Source: Platynereis dumerilii
Taxonomy: Eukaryota > Annelida > Polychaeta > Phyllodocida > Nereididae
DNA length: 64,000 nt
Direction: 5' to 3'
NCBI GenBank assembly: GCA_026936325.1
Contig: JAPTHN010000011.1
Location: 38,722,629-38,786,628, forward strand
Both the position numbers and the translations under genes were made by a program. The notes under the pieces are model-generated. The model did no database searches. It saw only the letters and a program-made list of their open reading frames with translations, and had not been told where the DNA came from. This document shows positions 1 through 11,534 of the stretch, piece by piece (position 1 is the stretch's first letter; every line of letters begins with the position of its first letter).

Positions 1-236
1 CCAAGTGACAAACCCTGAGTATATTTATAACATGTATTTTAAAGGCACACACTCATCAAAACCAAACTTTTACTACACATGTCTTTTTATAAATGAATGA
101 GTTCCAATGAGCGCATGTTTACAATATAGGGAGAAATTGGCCTTAACATAGCAGAGTAAATAATTTGTAGAATTGGCAATTTCATGACAAATGTGTGTCC
201 CCAGTGTCTGCCATGTTCTTTAATATTCGCGCAGCA

Positions 237-268
237 AAACGGCCGCAGGCCGTTTCGCGAAGCGAAAC
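237..268. repeat. Two overlapping perfect mini-hairpins
   Basis: AAACGGCC-gca-GGCCGTTT (237-255) is followed at once by GTTTCGC-gaa-GCGAAAC (252-268). The two stems share the GTTT bases, so only one can form fully at a time. The second hairpin carries GCGAAGC, a DNA heptamer known for an unusually stable hairpin. A similar hairpin with the complementary heptamer lies at 25,460-25,484. The role is unknown; it could be an end of a small mobile element. Confidence 0.7.
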
Positions 269-1000
269 TTAGCACAAGAAAGGTTTCAAAATTCTGTGCA
301 GTGATGGTCTCAACATCAATGGTCGACAGCAGGAAATTAGGTCAAGTGGGACCAGCTTCTTATCAATGATTTAGTTTCAAATTTAACAAAACATGACATA
401 TTCATATTCAAAAGTGTCTTAAAAATTCAATATTCTCCAGTAATATTCCCTGTATCTATAATTTTTATGGAATAGTTAATTATAAGCCTTGAAAAGCTAA
501 ATTATATTATTAACATGTGATTCATTTCATTTCAAAACAGACAACAAGAAAACATAACAAAATTAAAGTTACATACTTTTTGTCAACTGATGATTATATA
601 ACAGTGAGCAATTAATCTACATGCAGATCATGTTATTGTTTTTGTTATCACTATTATGTAATATCAACAATCTAGAATAGACTTAAATTTGGCAGCTTCC
701 AGTGTTGTCTTCCTTTTTACTATTTAGCTGATTATCTATCAATTTTATTTATCCTTAATCCTATTTATTTGCCATGTATGTATGTATGTATGTATCTATC
801 TATATATTCTTTTCGTTATCTATATTATCTTTCTAATAGTTTCTGGTTTAGGTAAATTTCTGTCTATTTTTTATATATCCGTCTTTCAGTTTCTTTGAAA
901 CAGTAACATAACTGCCTTTCATACATTGACTATTAAATAAATTTAATGAAAGTATGGTAAAACCATAAGTCCTAAAAAAACTTTTTAATTGCTGTGCGAA
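269..1000. other. No gene seen; short microsatellite
   Basis: This is AT-rich sequence with no convincing reading frame. A TATG/TATC microsatellite lies at about 774-806. Confidence 0.6.
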
Positions 1001-1290
1001 TTTCATGCCTGTGCCATTTACATAATAGGTGTGACGTAGGATTGGAGTCCCCCCCCCCTCTTCCCTCCTCCTCGAGCCCAGTTCAGTGAGGGGCTGATCA
1101 CTCATGCGTGTTTAGCAGTCTTTTTGGCTGGTCTGAGGCAGGCAAGCCAATGAAGGGTGGCAGCACCTCACGGAGCCTATATTACAGACACGTGAAACCA
1201 ATCAAGCATGCTGTTTATCTTTAACCCAGCAACACGTCAGTTATAAGCCTGCTTTGCAATAGGGGTCGCTTTTGAATGTGTCAGTTTAAG
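1001..1290 (-). repeat. Diverged inverted copy of 6,370-7,000
   Basis: Read on the minus strand, this segment matches 6,370-7,000. Shared landmarks in the same order are AAAAGCGACCCCTA, a GACGTG block followed by GCTGGGT, GGTGCTGCCAC, a G-rich tract and CCTACGTCA. It lacks the SINE found inside the other copy, so it serves as an approximate empty site. It also holds a run of ten C at about 1,049-1,058. Confidence 0.6.
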
Positions 1291-1399
1291 GCTGGAAATA
1301 TTGAACTAGAAACATCTTTTTTATTGGTTTATGTTTTGTGAAATACAGAATAATCAACATGACATTTTGTTCAACGAGAAGCTCGAGGTTCTCAAATAA

Positions 1400-2550
1400 T
1401 AAAAAAAGTTGATGAGAGTGGTCCTTTACAGATTATTTCATATTTGTAGACATTGATGAAATAACAAAATATTTTGCAAAATTTCTAGTCTGACATCAGC
1501 AAATCTGCCAAAGGATGTCATAATTTTGACCAATAGTATACTGCGAAGGCCAACTTGGTATTGTGGCAGTTGTTTACACATGTCAAACTGCAATCCGCAT
1601 GAACTCTTTCATTTCTTCATGAACTGTTGTATCTCACACTCATGTGTACAGCAGTTGATTGTTTAAATTGATGTTAAATCTGGGTTGAGGGGGAGACTGG
1701 AGTTTTACATGAGTTGGTGCTACATGCTTCAAGAGAGGGGGGGGGGGCAGTACTAATTTTTGCCTTTTGTCCTGAAACTATTTACCTTGCAGGCCAAAAA
1801 GAATTTATGACTGGGGGGATGGGAGTTTCGCCCAACGGAGCATGTTTCAAGGGGGGTACTTATTACTTGCAACATGATTAAGGGGGGTATGAAATTTTAA
1901 CAAAAGAAAGGGGACATAATAAAAATCTGCTTGGAATGTATGAAGGTACAAATAAGCATGAAACCAAAGGGGGATATACATTTTTGACAGAAAGTTCCAA
2001 CAAAACTCCCAACCTCCCTCCCCCCTTCCCCGGAATCATAAATTCTGTATATCCCCTCAGGACAGGATGGTGGCCCAGTGATGTGGCCAACATTCATAAG
2101 AAAATCACAGTTGGGATCAGATCAGGGACCCCACGATTGGTAGCCCATTGTCCTGCCGCCTGAGCTGAGCCCCTCCTCTGAGAAAATATTATATTCACAA
2201 TTATACATGTTTATTTGCTGTATAAACAGTCATTACATGGATCACGGTCACCTGATCCCAATTGTCTGAATGCACAGTAGCCTATTGGACTTGCAGAATG
2301 TGTGTACTAAAAATGTGTGAAACACAAACTGAAACTCTCACTTGAAACTGCTAAAGTCAGTCTCTGTTAGGAGATCAATGGCTTAGAATGCCATGGTCAC
2401 CCATGTAAAACGCTATGTCACTTTTCAGGAGAGAGTGGTGTCATACCTTCTCTCGACCAATGAAAATTGCAAGAAAATTGATGTATTTTCCAACTCAAAT
2501 GTCTACAAATATGAAATCATCTGTAAAGAGTGTTTTTTCATCATTGAAAT
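1400..2550. mobile_element. Non-coding segment bounded by an inverted repeat
   Basis: The arm at 1,424-1,452 (CTTTACAGATTATTTCATAT and onward to GTAGACA) is the near-perfect reverse complement of 2,500-2,528. The same arm sequence forms a palindrome at 54,426-54,591, which supports a repeat family. The interior has G-rich runs (eleven G at about 1,737-1,747) and no credible gene. No target-site duplication was recognised, so the exact ends are uncertain. Confidence 0.45.
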
Positions 2551-3494
2551 AAATTAACAAATCACACTTAATTCGCCTGACTACTGGGTACTCCTCCAGT
2601 CCTCCTATCCTCTTTAGCCTACCACATTATATAAATACAGGGTGTGTAGCCCTAACCATCCTTTAATTAATCTGCACCACGATTCTGTTAGATCAAGACA
2701 ACCAAAGCGTCGCATCATCATACTGTTGACTCTGTATTGCAGAACCATGATGTTGACTAAATGTGCATGACTGGAGCAGTAACACAGCGAGTTATCTGAG
2801 ACTGACCTTCCTCCCAAGGGTCGGGTCAAGATGGCCCAGGAAACAGGGGTAAGTACTTGGCACATGACATAACAGAAAGGAAACAAAGAGTGACCTGCTA
2901 TTTGGTAGTTGTCTTTGCGGATAAGTTCAACAACTCACTGCATAGTACTGGGAAACTAATTTGTGTATATGATAGAATTATTTTGCAAATGCAGGGTTTT
3001 AGAAGTATTCCATGACAATATCTTTCGCTATTCTTTAATATGATACAGGTGTGCAATAATTCAGGCAAAGCAAGTGCACAAAATGTCATATAATGGATTC
3101 TTTTCGAGGTCAGACTCTCAGATGGTTTAAGATATTGACTCATTAATTATGGTCTACAAAGCAGAATTCAGAAAAGATTCAGAATTTGTAAATGGACAGT
3201 GTACTCTGAAGTCCATGTAAATAAAAATATTTGTGCCTCCAAATATGACTAACATGCAGCTTCAAAATACAAAATAGCATATGAACTAAAATTTCTATGA
3301 ATAGCTTAAAAAATCTTGCAGTAACATCCCTCTCAAATTGACAAGTTCAAAGATAACAAGCCATTCATCCTCTCCTGAGCTCCACAGCTCAACAAAAAAT
3401 GTTTTTCCTTTGTAAAATCCAAAACATAACTTTATGTTAGAACAGGCAACAGGCATGTGATTCAAGGCCCATTTTCTCGTGTGAAAGAATGATG

Positions 3495-3640
3495 AACCAT
3501 TGTTAGTTGTTACGACAAAGCTGTGGAGGCCAAAAGAGCTTGAAATGCCTCACACTCACGCAATCTCAAACAACAAATGGCCACTTTTTAGCTGGAAAGA
3601 GCTCAAGCAAGTAACAGGAATAAGTCTTCATGGCTCCATT
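3495..3640 (+). other. Strongly conserved block of the inverted arms, open frame
   Basis: This block and its mate on the minus strand (28,634-28,780) differ at only about eight of 130 aligned bases, fewer than surrounding parts of the arms. Both keep one open frame over the core (KLWRPKELEMPHTHAISNN). I do not recognise the protein. It may be an old exon or transposon coding piece, or simply a conserved non-coding block. There is no clear splice acceptor in the left copy. Confidence 0.3.
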
Positions 3641-5718
3641 CTTTTTTTATTGCTGATGGTGAAGTGGTGCAAAATCTGTGACCCACACATTGTCTTGCTT
3701 AGTTCATATCTCAGATAAGATATGCCTAGCATTGCCTATTTTGAAGAACTATTCATGCACATAGCAGCATCTTGTGGGGGGGTATCAGTTTTTGCGAAGA
3801 TCCAAAATTCCATGCCGGACATTTGGACCTGCTTGTTGGTAAATTTTGCAGGACTGAAAAGATTTCTGCCAGTCCACTGTCCAAATAAGCAAGATCGCCT
3901 AGATTAATTTTTAATTTCCAAGTTTACAAACATGTGAAAACTGCCAAGGACTAACCATTTTATAACTGCTTTAACAAAATAAGAAAAGACGTCAACATTG
4001 CCCATGTTCCTAAAGGGCATTGCATTTCCCTCGACTCGAACCTGCTTCCTAATGCACACAGTGCATAAATTGAAGTTATCAGCAAGTGTAATTTACTGAA
4101 TACCCCATATAATGAGAATAACATTTCTCAACTGTTCCAGGAAAGCTAAAAGAATTCAGCAGTTTCCGAATACTATATATAGGTCTGAGAAGGAACTTGT
4201 AAGTCCTCAATGAAAAAATGGTTTGTTATATTGATTGTTTCCATTCTCAAAGCTAGGTGTATTGAACTAGAATGAGAAATATGCAGTTTTGTGGCTTACC
4301 GGGTTCAGGATTATTTGAGGATTAATTTCTATAAATAGATATGCATGCTAATCTGGTAGAAACGGGTGAAATATGGAGTCAACAATGCGCCAGCGGAATC
4401 TGCAATGTCAATACCAAACATTCGTGCGCATCAGCATCATCAGCTGAATACACTCATGCTCATAAATATGGAATACTTTTTTGGAAAAAAGGTGTAAAAT
4501 AAAAGTAAATTTCAGAGAGTCAATGTAAGCAAGGTCCACTGTAAAGGTCAAGTCTTCTTCTCTTATCATTCCTTGAAAGCCTCAACTGCCTTTTTTGCAA
4601 GAATTTCAAATTTTTTTGGACTGCACCTCACCCTAAAAAACCCCCTGAATTTTCATATTTTCTGCTGCTGTAACTTTTTCTGGGGTTAACGCTGCAACAT
4701 GCATTTTAAATGACAGCATCTTCTTGCCTTTAGCGGTCATTGGAAGTAGTTACCATTGAATCAGACCATCATATGCTCCAGCAGAAAATGCTAAAGTTGT
4801 CAATTTCAATGGAGAATGTTGAAGTATTCCATGTTTATGAGCAACGGTGTATAAGCATCGCCGATTAATTCCTGAATAAATCTGATCATGTTATATTGTA
4901 AAGAAGACTTGAGCTTTGTCAAAAGCTTTCAAAATTGAAAACTTTATGAAATCTTCATTGAGTTAATAACAATTAACAACATTAGCACAGATTTCAGAAA
5001 CACAATAAGCTCCACCAATTAGTTACAATAAAATCTCATTAACCACATTCCTTACAGCCTAATAGAATAAGATTAATTTAGGTTAAAATGACAGCATATC
5101 AGACATTCGAATAATGAATGTGTTCATCAACAATATAGCGAAATGAGATATATTTGCGAGCATGTCAATGGAGACTCCAATATCAATCAATTAGTAAAAA
5201 ACAATAGGCAATTTTGCCGATTTGTCTAATGATCAATAAAACAGAAAAGAAAGTTACCGGGAGATGTCAGCGAATCTGATAATATAATAAAAGACTGAAT
5301 AATTTTGAGAACAACACAATTATCTCTGTAATAATATTAGAAAGGTAAATGGCTCAATATTTCTATATCTATATTCTACAAGTGCAATTTAATTAGCAAA
5401 AAGGAGTGTGTGACTACAAGTAGGATTTTTTGTATAGAGAAAATGTTGTGTGTATGCGTTTATGTAAATTTATAAATTTTCGATAAATTAAGATATTGAT
5501 TGATTGATTGCTGATTGGTAGGAATATCACATGTAGATAAAGTGGATATAGGCATTCCGATCAAGCTGTCTGTTCTGGTATCGTTTTTCTACAGAATACA
5601 GAAGAAGCCACTGAAAAGAACTGATATTTGCACTTTTTGCACTTCATATATAATTTGGTATTTTATATACAACTGCTGAGGCAGCATTCAAAAGCAGAGA
5701 TGCCAGTGATGTCATTGG

Positions 5719-5901
5719 ATGCTTCCAAATGTCTGCGGGCCTAATGACACAACATGTGTAAATCATTACAGACCAAACATTCCTGCATGTGAGACAGTAT
5801 GGAAAAGCCTGAGGGCAACTTTCGCACAGAAGCCAGCAACTCCTGAGAGCATGTGTTTATGGCTTCATGAGCACCTGCTCAAATTGCCTGATGCAATGTA
5901 G
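5719..5901 (+). other. Open frame shared by both arms, unknown product
   Basis: This 60-codon frame has its mate on the minus strand at 28,264-28,431. The two differ by one in-frame 3-base indel and about 23 substitutions, of which about 11 fall at third positions, 7 at first and 5 at second. That is a weak sign of past coding constraint. The shared core includes KPATPESMCL followed by LHE. No family was recognised. Stops lie on both sides, so if real it is one exon or a relic. Confidence 0.3.
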
Positions 5902-6419
5902 CTTTTATCTCAATCTCAATTGTGATTTAAGTATACACAAGAAGTAAAGGAGTTTACATAGTGAATAAATCAGGATAAAGCATGTAGTCAGGCCCAGGGT
6001 CTCAAAAATTTTAATATCTGGGTAACCTTTAGATTCAGTCCATACGGGTGGAAAACATAGTTCTAAGAATATCTTCTTTATTTTTCAAGGCTATCATGTA
6101 CAACAGAAACACAGATGGGAGACCAGTCCCGGAATGATTTTAATGATCTAGCATATCCGGACACTTTCCTGAATTTTATCTTTATGTTTTCTGTCTCATT
6201 TTGCTCATCCAGTAATAGTATTTAAAGGGCCACAATCATGGACTTTTTTTATTTTCCGAGAGCCTCAGGGTTTACCCTCTTTAAAACATGAAAGTGATCA
6301 TTTAGAAATCAAATCATTTTAAACCTAGAAAAAAAATATTCAAGTTCATGATTTTTGGCCAAGAAATGGCACACTCAAAAGCGACCCCTACTGAAAAGTA
6401 TCTTTGCAAGTGACGTGAG

Positions 6420-6723
6420 TTTGTTTTGTTTTGTTTGTTTGTGTTTTACGCCTCTGCAGCACCTTAGTGGGCTATATCGAGGCAGGCGATCGCCGTATGA
6501 TGATGAGATGAGAAGACTGTGAGTCTGGTACATACCCTATTAATTCAGGGATGCCCAGGGTCTTTCAGTTGCCCCAGCATAGAACACTGGATACAACCCG
6601 CCTCCATTTAATGTCCCATGGGCTCGGACTAAATTGAGTTCCGGGGTGGGATTCGAACCCACGCCCTCAGAGCCAGTGGTTGTGCAAACAAGCACTCTTA
6701 ACCATTAGGCCACGGAGGAACTC
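6420..6723 (-). mobile_element. tRNA-derived SINE with perfect 15-bp target duplication
   Basis: The 304-bp element is flanked by identical copies of TGCAAGTGACGTGAG (6,405-6,419 and 6,724-6,738). On the minus strand it starts GAGTTCCTCCGTGGCC and has a polymerase III A box TGGCCTAATGG (6,712-6,702) and B box GGTTCGAATCC (6,659-6,649), typical of a tRNA-derived head with a long variable arm. Its 3' end is an AAAC-rich tail preceded by GCGTAAAACACAAAC. The last 48 bases before the tail match the 3' end of the LINE at 37,091-37,138 with one mismatch, which points to that LINE family as its partner. Confidence 0.93.
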
Positions 6724-8989
6724 TGCAAGTGACGTGAGGCTGGGTAAAACATAAACAACTACATGTGCCTGCCCATGGGTGGTCAACAGACCATGACCAC
6801 GAGCAATCTGTCAGCATGGTGTTGCACTGGAAGGTGCTGCCACTTTTGCTTGACCACAACGGCAACTGGACAGCGGTTATGCTTGACTGGCTGGGCTTCA
6901 GTTGGGAAGGAGAGGGGGGGCTACCTTACCCTACGTCATGCATATCAAACAGCCAGTGGACTCGAGGCCCTCAAACCAGGTCCAAGATCACAATTTCGCA
7001 GGTCTTTTATAAGGCATGGGAGACAAGTAGTTTTTATAAAACGACATTTGTGTACTGATAAGACTCAAGTCTGGCAATAGCAGATATATTTATTCAAAGC
7101 AAGGAATTGATGAGTGTTTGCCTTTAACAGCATATCTTTTAGCATAAAAGTTCTCAAAATTTTCTGATCCTGCAAGTTGGTGCAACTTCCCCACTTCTAT
7201 TCCGAGACCCTTCTGGCAATTACTTGGCCAAGCCATTGCACAGGAATGCAATTGCTCAGGCATTGCTGCACATTCCGACATCTCTTCGAACACATATACA
7301 TTATACAAGTAGGCCTAAGTGAATTTACATTTTCCCTTGAGGATGCAGCTTGAGCAGAATATTATATCATCAGAAAGATTTTACAAAGATGAAAGATGCA
7401 TGGCACCAATGGCAGCTATGTCATCTGTCAACCTTGATACCATAGAGGCCTAACAGTAAAAGGAGATGACACAGTCCTAAAGGAGGTGATACAGTCTTTT
7501 GAAAGACGACATAGTCTCAGGGGCAAGAAATCCTTTAGAAGAGGAATTATACAGGCCAAGTAGATTACTCTTCTCAATCTAAGAAATTATAGACAGAGGT
7601 AAGGAGTTTGCCAAGGATGTGGCATAGATCTCTGGTAGTCCAGATGACTTGGTCACACACATTCATTATGTAATACATCCAAGGTGTGCCAACAAAATCA
7701 GTTTGTGATAATCTGAACCTTTGAGAATGATATTAGGAGCCCTTGGGCAACAAAGGCACATCTTTTATGCATTTGTTGTGCCAGTTTTTGCTGTCTTTGT
7801 GGAATATAAACATTACACAGAAAAATAACCAATCTGGTCATCTAACTGAATGTTAAACATTGACACAATATCAGTTAAATGACTTAAACATTTCAGGATA
7901 ACCTGTGTTAAGTGTTGATACAGTACAGGTGTAAAAATGTACGGATATGCTTCAGATGTGCAATGATGCAAAAATATAGGCTGGCTTTCAATTGTATCCA
8001 ATGGATGAAATCCTTGCACATTGGATGACCCATATGACCCATACTGGGGATTGGCTGAAAGTTGGAATCAAATAGGTGCAAAATCATATCCGTGGTCAGC
8101 AGACCTCTGTTTCATGTATCTACAACAATATGTGAGCATGGACCTTTATAAAATCGGCCTGTCTCGATATGTTGAGCTTGACCCTTTCCATACAATTGCA
8201 ATATAAAAGACTGCTCTACCCTTGGGGGAACCTGGCTTATCTGCCATTCCATGATTATCAATGCTGCAAGATAATCTGAGGTCTTATTGATGCAAGAGAA
8301 GATTAGAAATTGGAACTGCCACGTTTTTCACAGAAATCTCCTTGTTTGGTCTCCCAGGATACTGTTCATGGCTGCATCTTTGCTAAGATGCATACAATGA
8401 CATGTCGAAAAGAAAAAAAATTGCTGCTGCACAACTGAATCGGGGCTGTGAGATATGGTCAATTTCTGGCCACAAATATTAGGGAGGTCCAAATTACTGA
8501 TAAATGGTTGATACATATATTATATGTCAAAATTCATCTGGAGAACACAAATCAAACATCAAACATCAAAGCATCTCTGTAATACATGACCTCTCTTTGG
8601 TCCTAGGGCTTGATACACATAATATCAAACAGGTATGAACTGTGGAGAAACCTTCAACATGCAAAATGCACACTGGGAGGGAATGTTATATTGGTCTCTG
8701 ATCAGACAACCAGAGGCAGCAGGAAACAGACCAATTTCATGGCAAGTTAACACTAAGAGGAAGAAGTGGAGCTTGGTGTCTGAATACATAAATCCCATTG
8801 GCTGATTGATAGGGCCGATTTTCTGGCCATTCAGTGAAATGGGTCCAAAGCTTGAATGTTGTGGTACTTAACTTAATGTCAAGGCAGTTGTATTTCTTCC
8901 ATTAACACGTCATCATCTGATCACCAGCTGTCTGACACAAGAGAGCAAACAGCATTGTAAAGGTCATTTGAGGAGTGTAAAATTTCTTT

Positions 8990-9748
8990 CTGCAGTTCTG
9001 CAGTTCTGCAGTTCTGCAGAAAAAAACTGCAGAATTCTGCAGTTTCCAAAAAAAGTGCAGAATTCTGCAGTTCTGCAAAAAAACTGCAGCATTCTGCAGT
9101 TTCCAAAGGAATTGCAGAATTCTGCAAAAAAATTGCAGAATTCTGCAGTTCTGCAAAAGAAAGTTCAGAATTCTGAAGTTTTCAAAAAAAGTGCAGAATT
9201 CTGCAGTTCTGCAAAAAAAATTGCAGAATTCTGCAGTTCTGCAAAAAAGCAGTACATTTAAATTTCTTCCTCCACCTGCATATTCTGCAATAAATTCTGC
9301 AGTTTGAGAGTGAAATTGCAGAATTCTGCAATTCTGCAATAAATTCTGCAGTTTGGGAGTGAAATTGCAGAATTCTGCAATTCTGCAATAAATTCTGCAG
9401 TTTGGGAGGAAACTGCAGAATTCTGCAATAAATTCTGCAGTTTGGGAGGAAATTGCAGAATTCTGCAATTCTGCAATAAATTTTGCAGTTTTGGAGGAAA
9501 TTGCAGAATTCTGCAATTCTGCAATAAATTCTGCAGTTTGGCAGGAAACTGCAGAATTCTGCAATTCTGCAATAAATTCTGCAGTTTGGGAGGAAACTGC
9601 AGAATTCTGCAATTCTGCAATAAATTCTGCAGTTTGGGAGTGAAATTGCAGAATTCTGCAATTCTGCAATAAATTCTGCAGTTTGGCAGGAAACTGAAGA
9701 ATTCTGCAATTCTGCAATAAATTCTGCAGAACAAATTTATTGCAGAAT
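8990..9748 (-). repeat. Minisatellite built on palindrome TGCAGAATTCTGCA, left array
   Basis: The second half (9,250-9,748) is about ten units of 48-49 bp, each with the 14-bp perfect palindrome TGCAGAATTCTGCA and a spacer like GTTTGGGAGGAAA. The first half (8,990-9,245) is a looser A-rich version. Long frames run through it in several phases because the unit length changes between 48 and 49; they are not genes. The array is in inverted orientation to those at 10,357-10,675 and 10,864-11,149. Confidence 0.95.
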
Positions 9749-9892
9749 TCATGCAGTATTTGTGAACCTCTGGTACAAGGGACTTGTCAATAGCCAGGAA
9801 ACGTTGGTTGGGGGGGGGATAGCATTTCTGGGGTCGAGTTTGGGGGGGGGGCTGCTTCAAAATAAACCTCTATGCCTCTATGGACGTTTTGA

Positions 9893-10203
9893 CACTCTGC
9901 TCGGCCAATTCTCAACCAAATTTCACTCTGAAAAAAGTGGTGGATACCCTGCAACCAGGTCTATTCACTACAGTTGTCAGTCTTTGTCCGTCGTTGTTTC
10001 TTTTTGCCGTACGGCACTTTTTCGGCAATCGGTCAGCTCGCAAAATGCATTTTTGCGAGCTGACCGATCGCCGAAAAAGTGTCGTACGGAAGAAAGAAAC
10101 AACGACAGACAAACACTGTCAACTTCAGTCAATAGACCTGGTTGCAGGGTACCCGCAACTTTTTTCAGAGTGAAATTTGATTGAGAATTGGCCGAGCAGA
10201 GTG
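9893..10203. repeat. 0.31 kb foldback palindrome
   Basis: The sequence from CACTCTGCTCGGCCAATTCT (9,893) is mirrored by its reverse complement ending at 10,203, with the centre at ATGCAT (10,045-10,050). The inner arms are nearly perfect (for example GGTCAGCTCGCAAAA against TTTTGCGAGCTGACC). It would form one long hairpin or cruciform and could be a foldback-type element. It sits between the two arms of the large inverted duplication. Confidence 0.9.
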
Positions 10204-10289
10204 GTAGAACGATGACTAATCCACCAGTAAACAAAACATGCAAGTGCTGCTCCCCACAAGAGTGGCGACCTGGGAGAATGGACACCAAA

Positions 10290-10309
10290 AGAAGAAGAAG
10301 AAGAAGAAG
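10290..10309. repeat. GAA/AAG microsatellite
   Basis: This is a short run of about six GAA units between the foldback palindrome and the next minisatellite array. Confidence 0.85.
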
Positions 10310-10356
10310 TCCATAGCAGTTCACTTTGAACTCCAGCTGTTGTTGTGTTGAAATTT

Positions 10357-10675
10357 TATTGCAGAATTGCAGAATTCTGCAATTTCACTCCCAAACTGCA
10401 GAATTTATTTGCAGTTTCCCCCCAAACTGCAGAATTTATTGCAGAATTGCAGAATTCTGCAATTTCCACCGAAACTGCAGAATTTATTGCAGAATTGCAG
10501 AATTCTGCAGTTTCACTCCCAAACTGCAGAATTCATTGCAGAATTGCAGAATGCTGCAGGTTTATTTGAAACTGCAGAATATGCAGCTACCTACCTGCAG
10601 AAGTGCATAAAACCTCCCAGGCTGCAGAATTCCTACAGAACTACAGATTCTGCTGCAGAAACTTTTCAGAAAGCT
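10357..10675 (+). repeat. Minisatellite array, right side, first block
   Basis: These are TGCAGAATTCTGCA-type units in the opposite orientation to the left array, decaying into scattered CTGCAGAA words after about 10,585. It is followed by a run of eleven C (about 10,739-10,749). Confidence 0.9.
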
Positions 10676-10863
10676 GCTGGGACAGGTGAGCATCAAAACC
10701 CCAGACCTCCCAACCGACCCCCGAACCGCTACTCCTCTCCCCCCCCCCCAACCAACGTTTCCTGGGTAGTGGCAAGACCCTTGTTGAAGAGGTCTGAACT
10801 TAACAGATGCATTGCAATTGATAAGCTGGATTAAATACCAGAGGTTGACAAATACTGCATGGA

Positions 10864-11149
10864 GCTGCAGAACTGCAGAATTTATTGCAGAATTGCAGAA
10901 TTCTGCAGTTTCCTCCAAAACTGCAGAATATATTGCAGAATTGCAGAATTCTGCAGTTTCACTCCCAAACTGCAGAATTTATTGCAGAATTGCAGAATTC
11001 TGCAATTTCCTTCCAAACTGCAGAATTTATTGCAGAATTGCAGAATTCTGCAGTTTCACTCCCAAACTGCAGAATTTATTGCAGAATTGCAGAATTCTGC
11101 AATTTCCTTCCAAACTGCAGAATTTTTTGCAGAATTGCAGAATTGCAGG
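10864..11149 (+). repeat. Minisatellite array, right side, second block
   Basis: About six units have spacers such as TTTCACTCCCAAACTG, the reverse complement of the left-array spacers. Its outer flank GGAAGAAATTTAAATGTA matches the reverse complement of 9,253-9,270, so this block is the true mirror partner of the left array. Confidence 0.92.
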
Positions 11150-11534
11150 AAGAAATTTAAATGTAGTACTGGGTCATTTTGCCCATGGACAAATAATGTC
11201 ACCATGCAGATAATGTGTTCAAATACCAAAACCAACCTTTGTTCTATTTTAAAGTCAACTCTTTCATGAATACAAGATTCCAGCTTCATTTTTCTGGAAA
11301 AAGTCTCATAACATAATACTATACAACGGAAATCATAACGTTATAGTCCAGGATGCTTTTGCTTTAATGTGTAAGGTATACAGTAATTTCATTTCATACT
11401 ATCATATTCTTTTATCTCTGTTTGTATGATGTATTAGAAAGCGTATACACATATATAACTATTTTTGTATATAGTTTTTTTTATATGATTAGAACAATTA
11501 CTTCAGATATTGTATTTATTTTTATATATTATCA

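Larger units (their letters stand above)
2690..9850 (+). repeat. Left arm of a large decayed inverted duplication
   Basis: Blocks of this arm recur in reverse complement and in mirrored order across 10.69-29.95 kb. The pairs are 2,690-2,895 with 29,785-29,945; 2,930-3,110 with 29,555-29,760; 3,250-3,720 with 28,555-29,020; 5,700-6,030 with 28,140-28,450; 7,250-7,345 with 14,810-14,920; 7,380-7,770 with 14,400-14,775; 7,990-8,350 with 12,630-12,925; 8,850-8,935 with 12,425-12,535; 9,250-9,745 with 10,865-11,165; 9,745-9,850 with 10,690-10,860. Identity varies by eye from roughly three quarters to over nine tenths. Stretches such as 3,720-5,700 show no gene and no clear partner. Confidence 0.8.

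Noticed and set aside
2614-2895. Exon ending at a donor-like GGGGTAAGT in both arms
   Set aside because: The short frame (SETDLPPKGRVKMAQETG) has only replacement changes between arms and no proper acceptor, so coding is not supported.
6649-6723. Stand-alone tRNA gene
   Set aside because: A and B boxes are present but the sequence continues into a SINE body and tail with a target duplication; it is the SINE head.
8902-9860. Long minus-strand frames of up to 271 codons
   Set aside because: They run through the CTGCAGAATT minisatellite in several phases at once; the repeat unit simply lacks stop codons in those phases.
10326-11269. Overlapping plus-strand frames of 70-155 codons
   Set aside because: Same minisatellite on the other side of the axis; the peptides are repeat translations.
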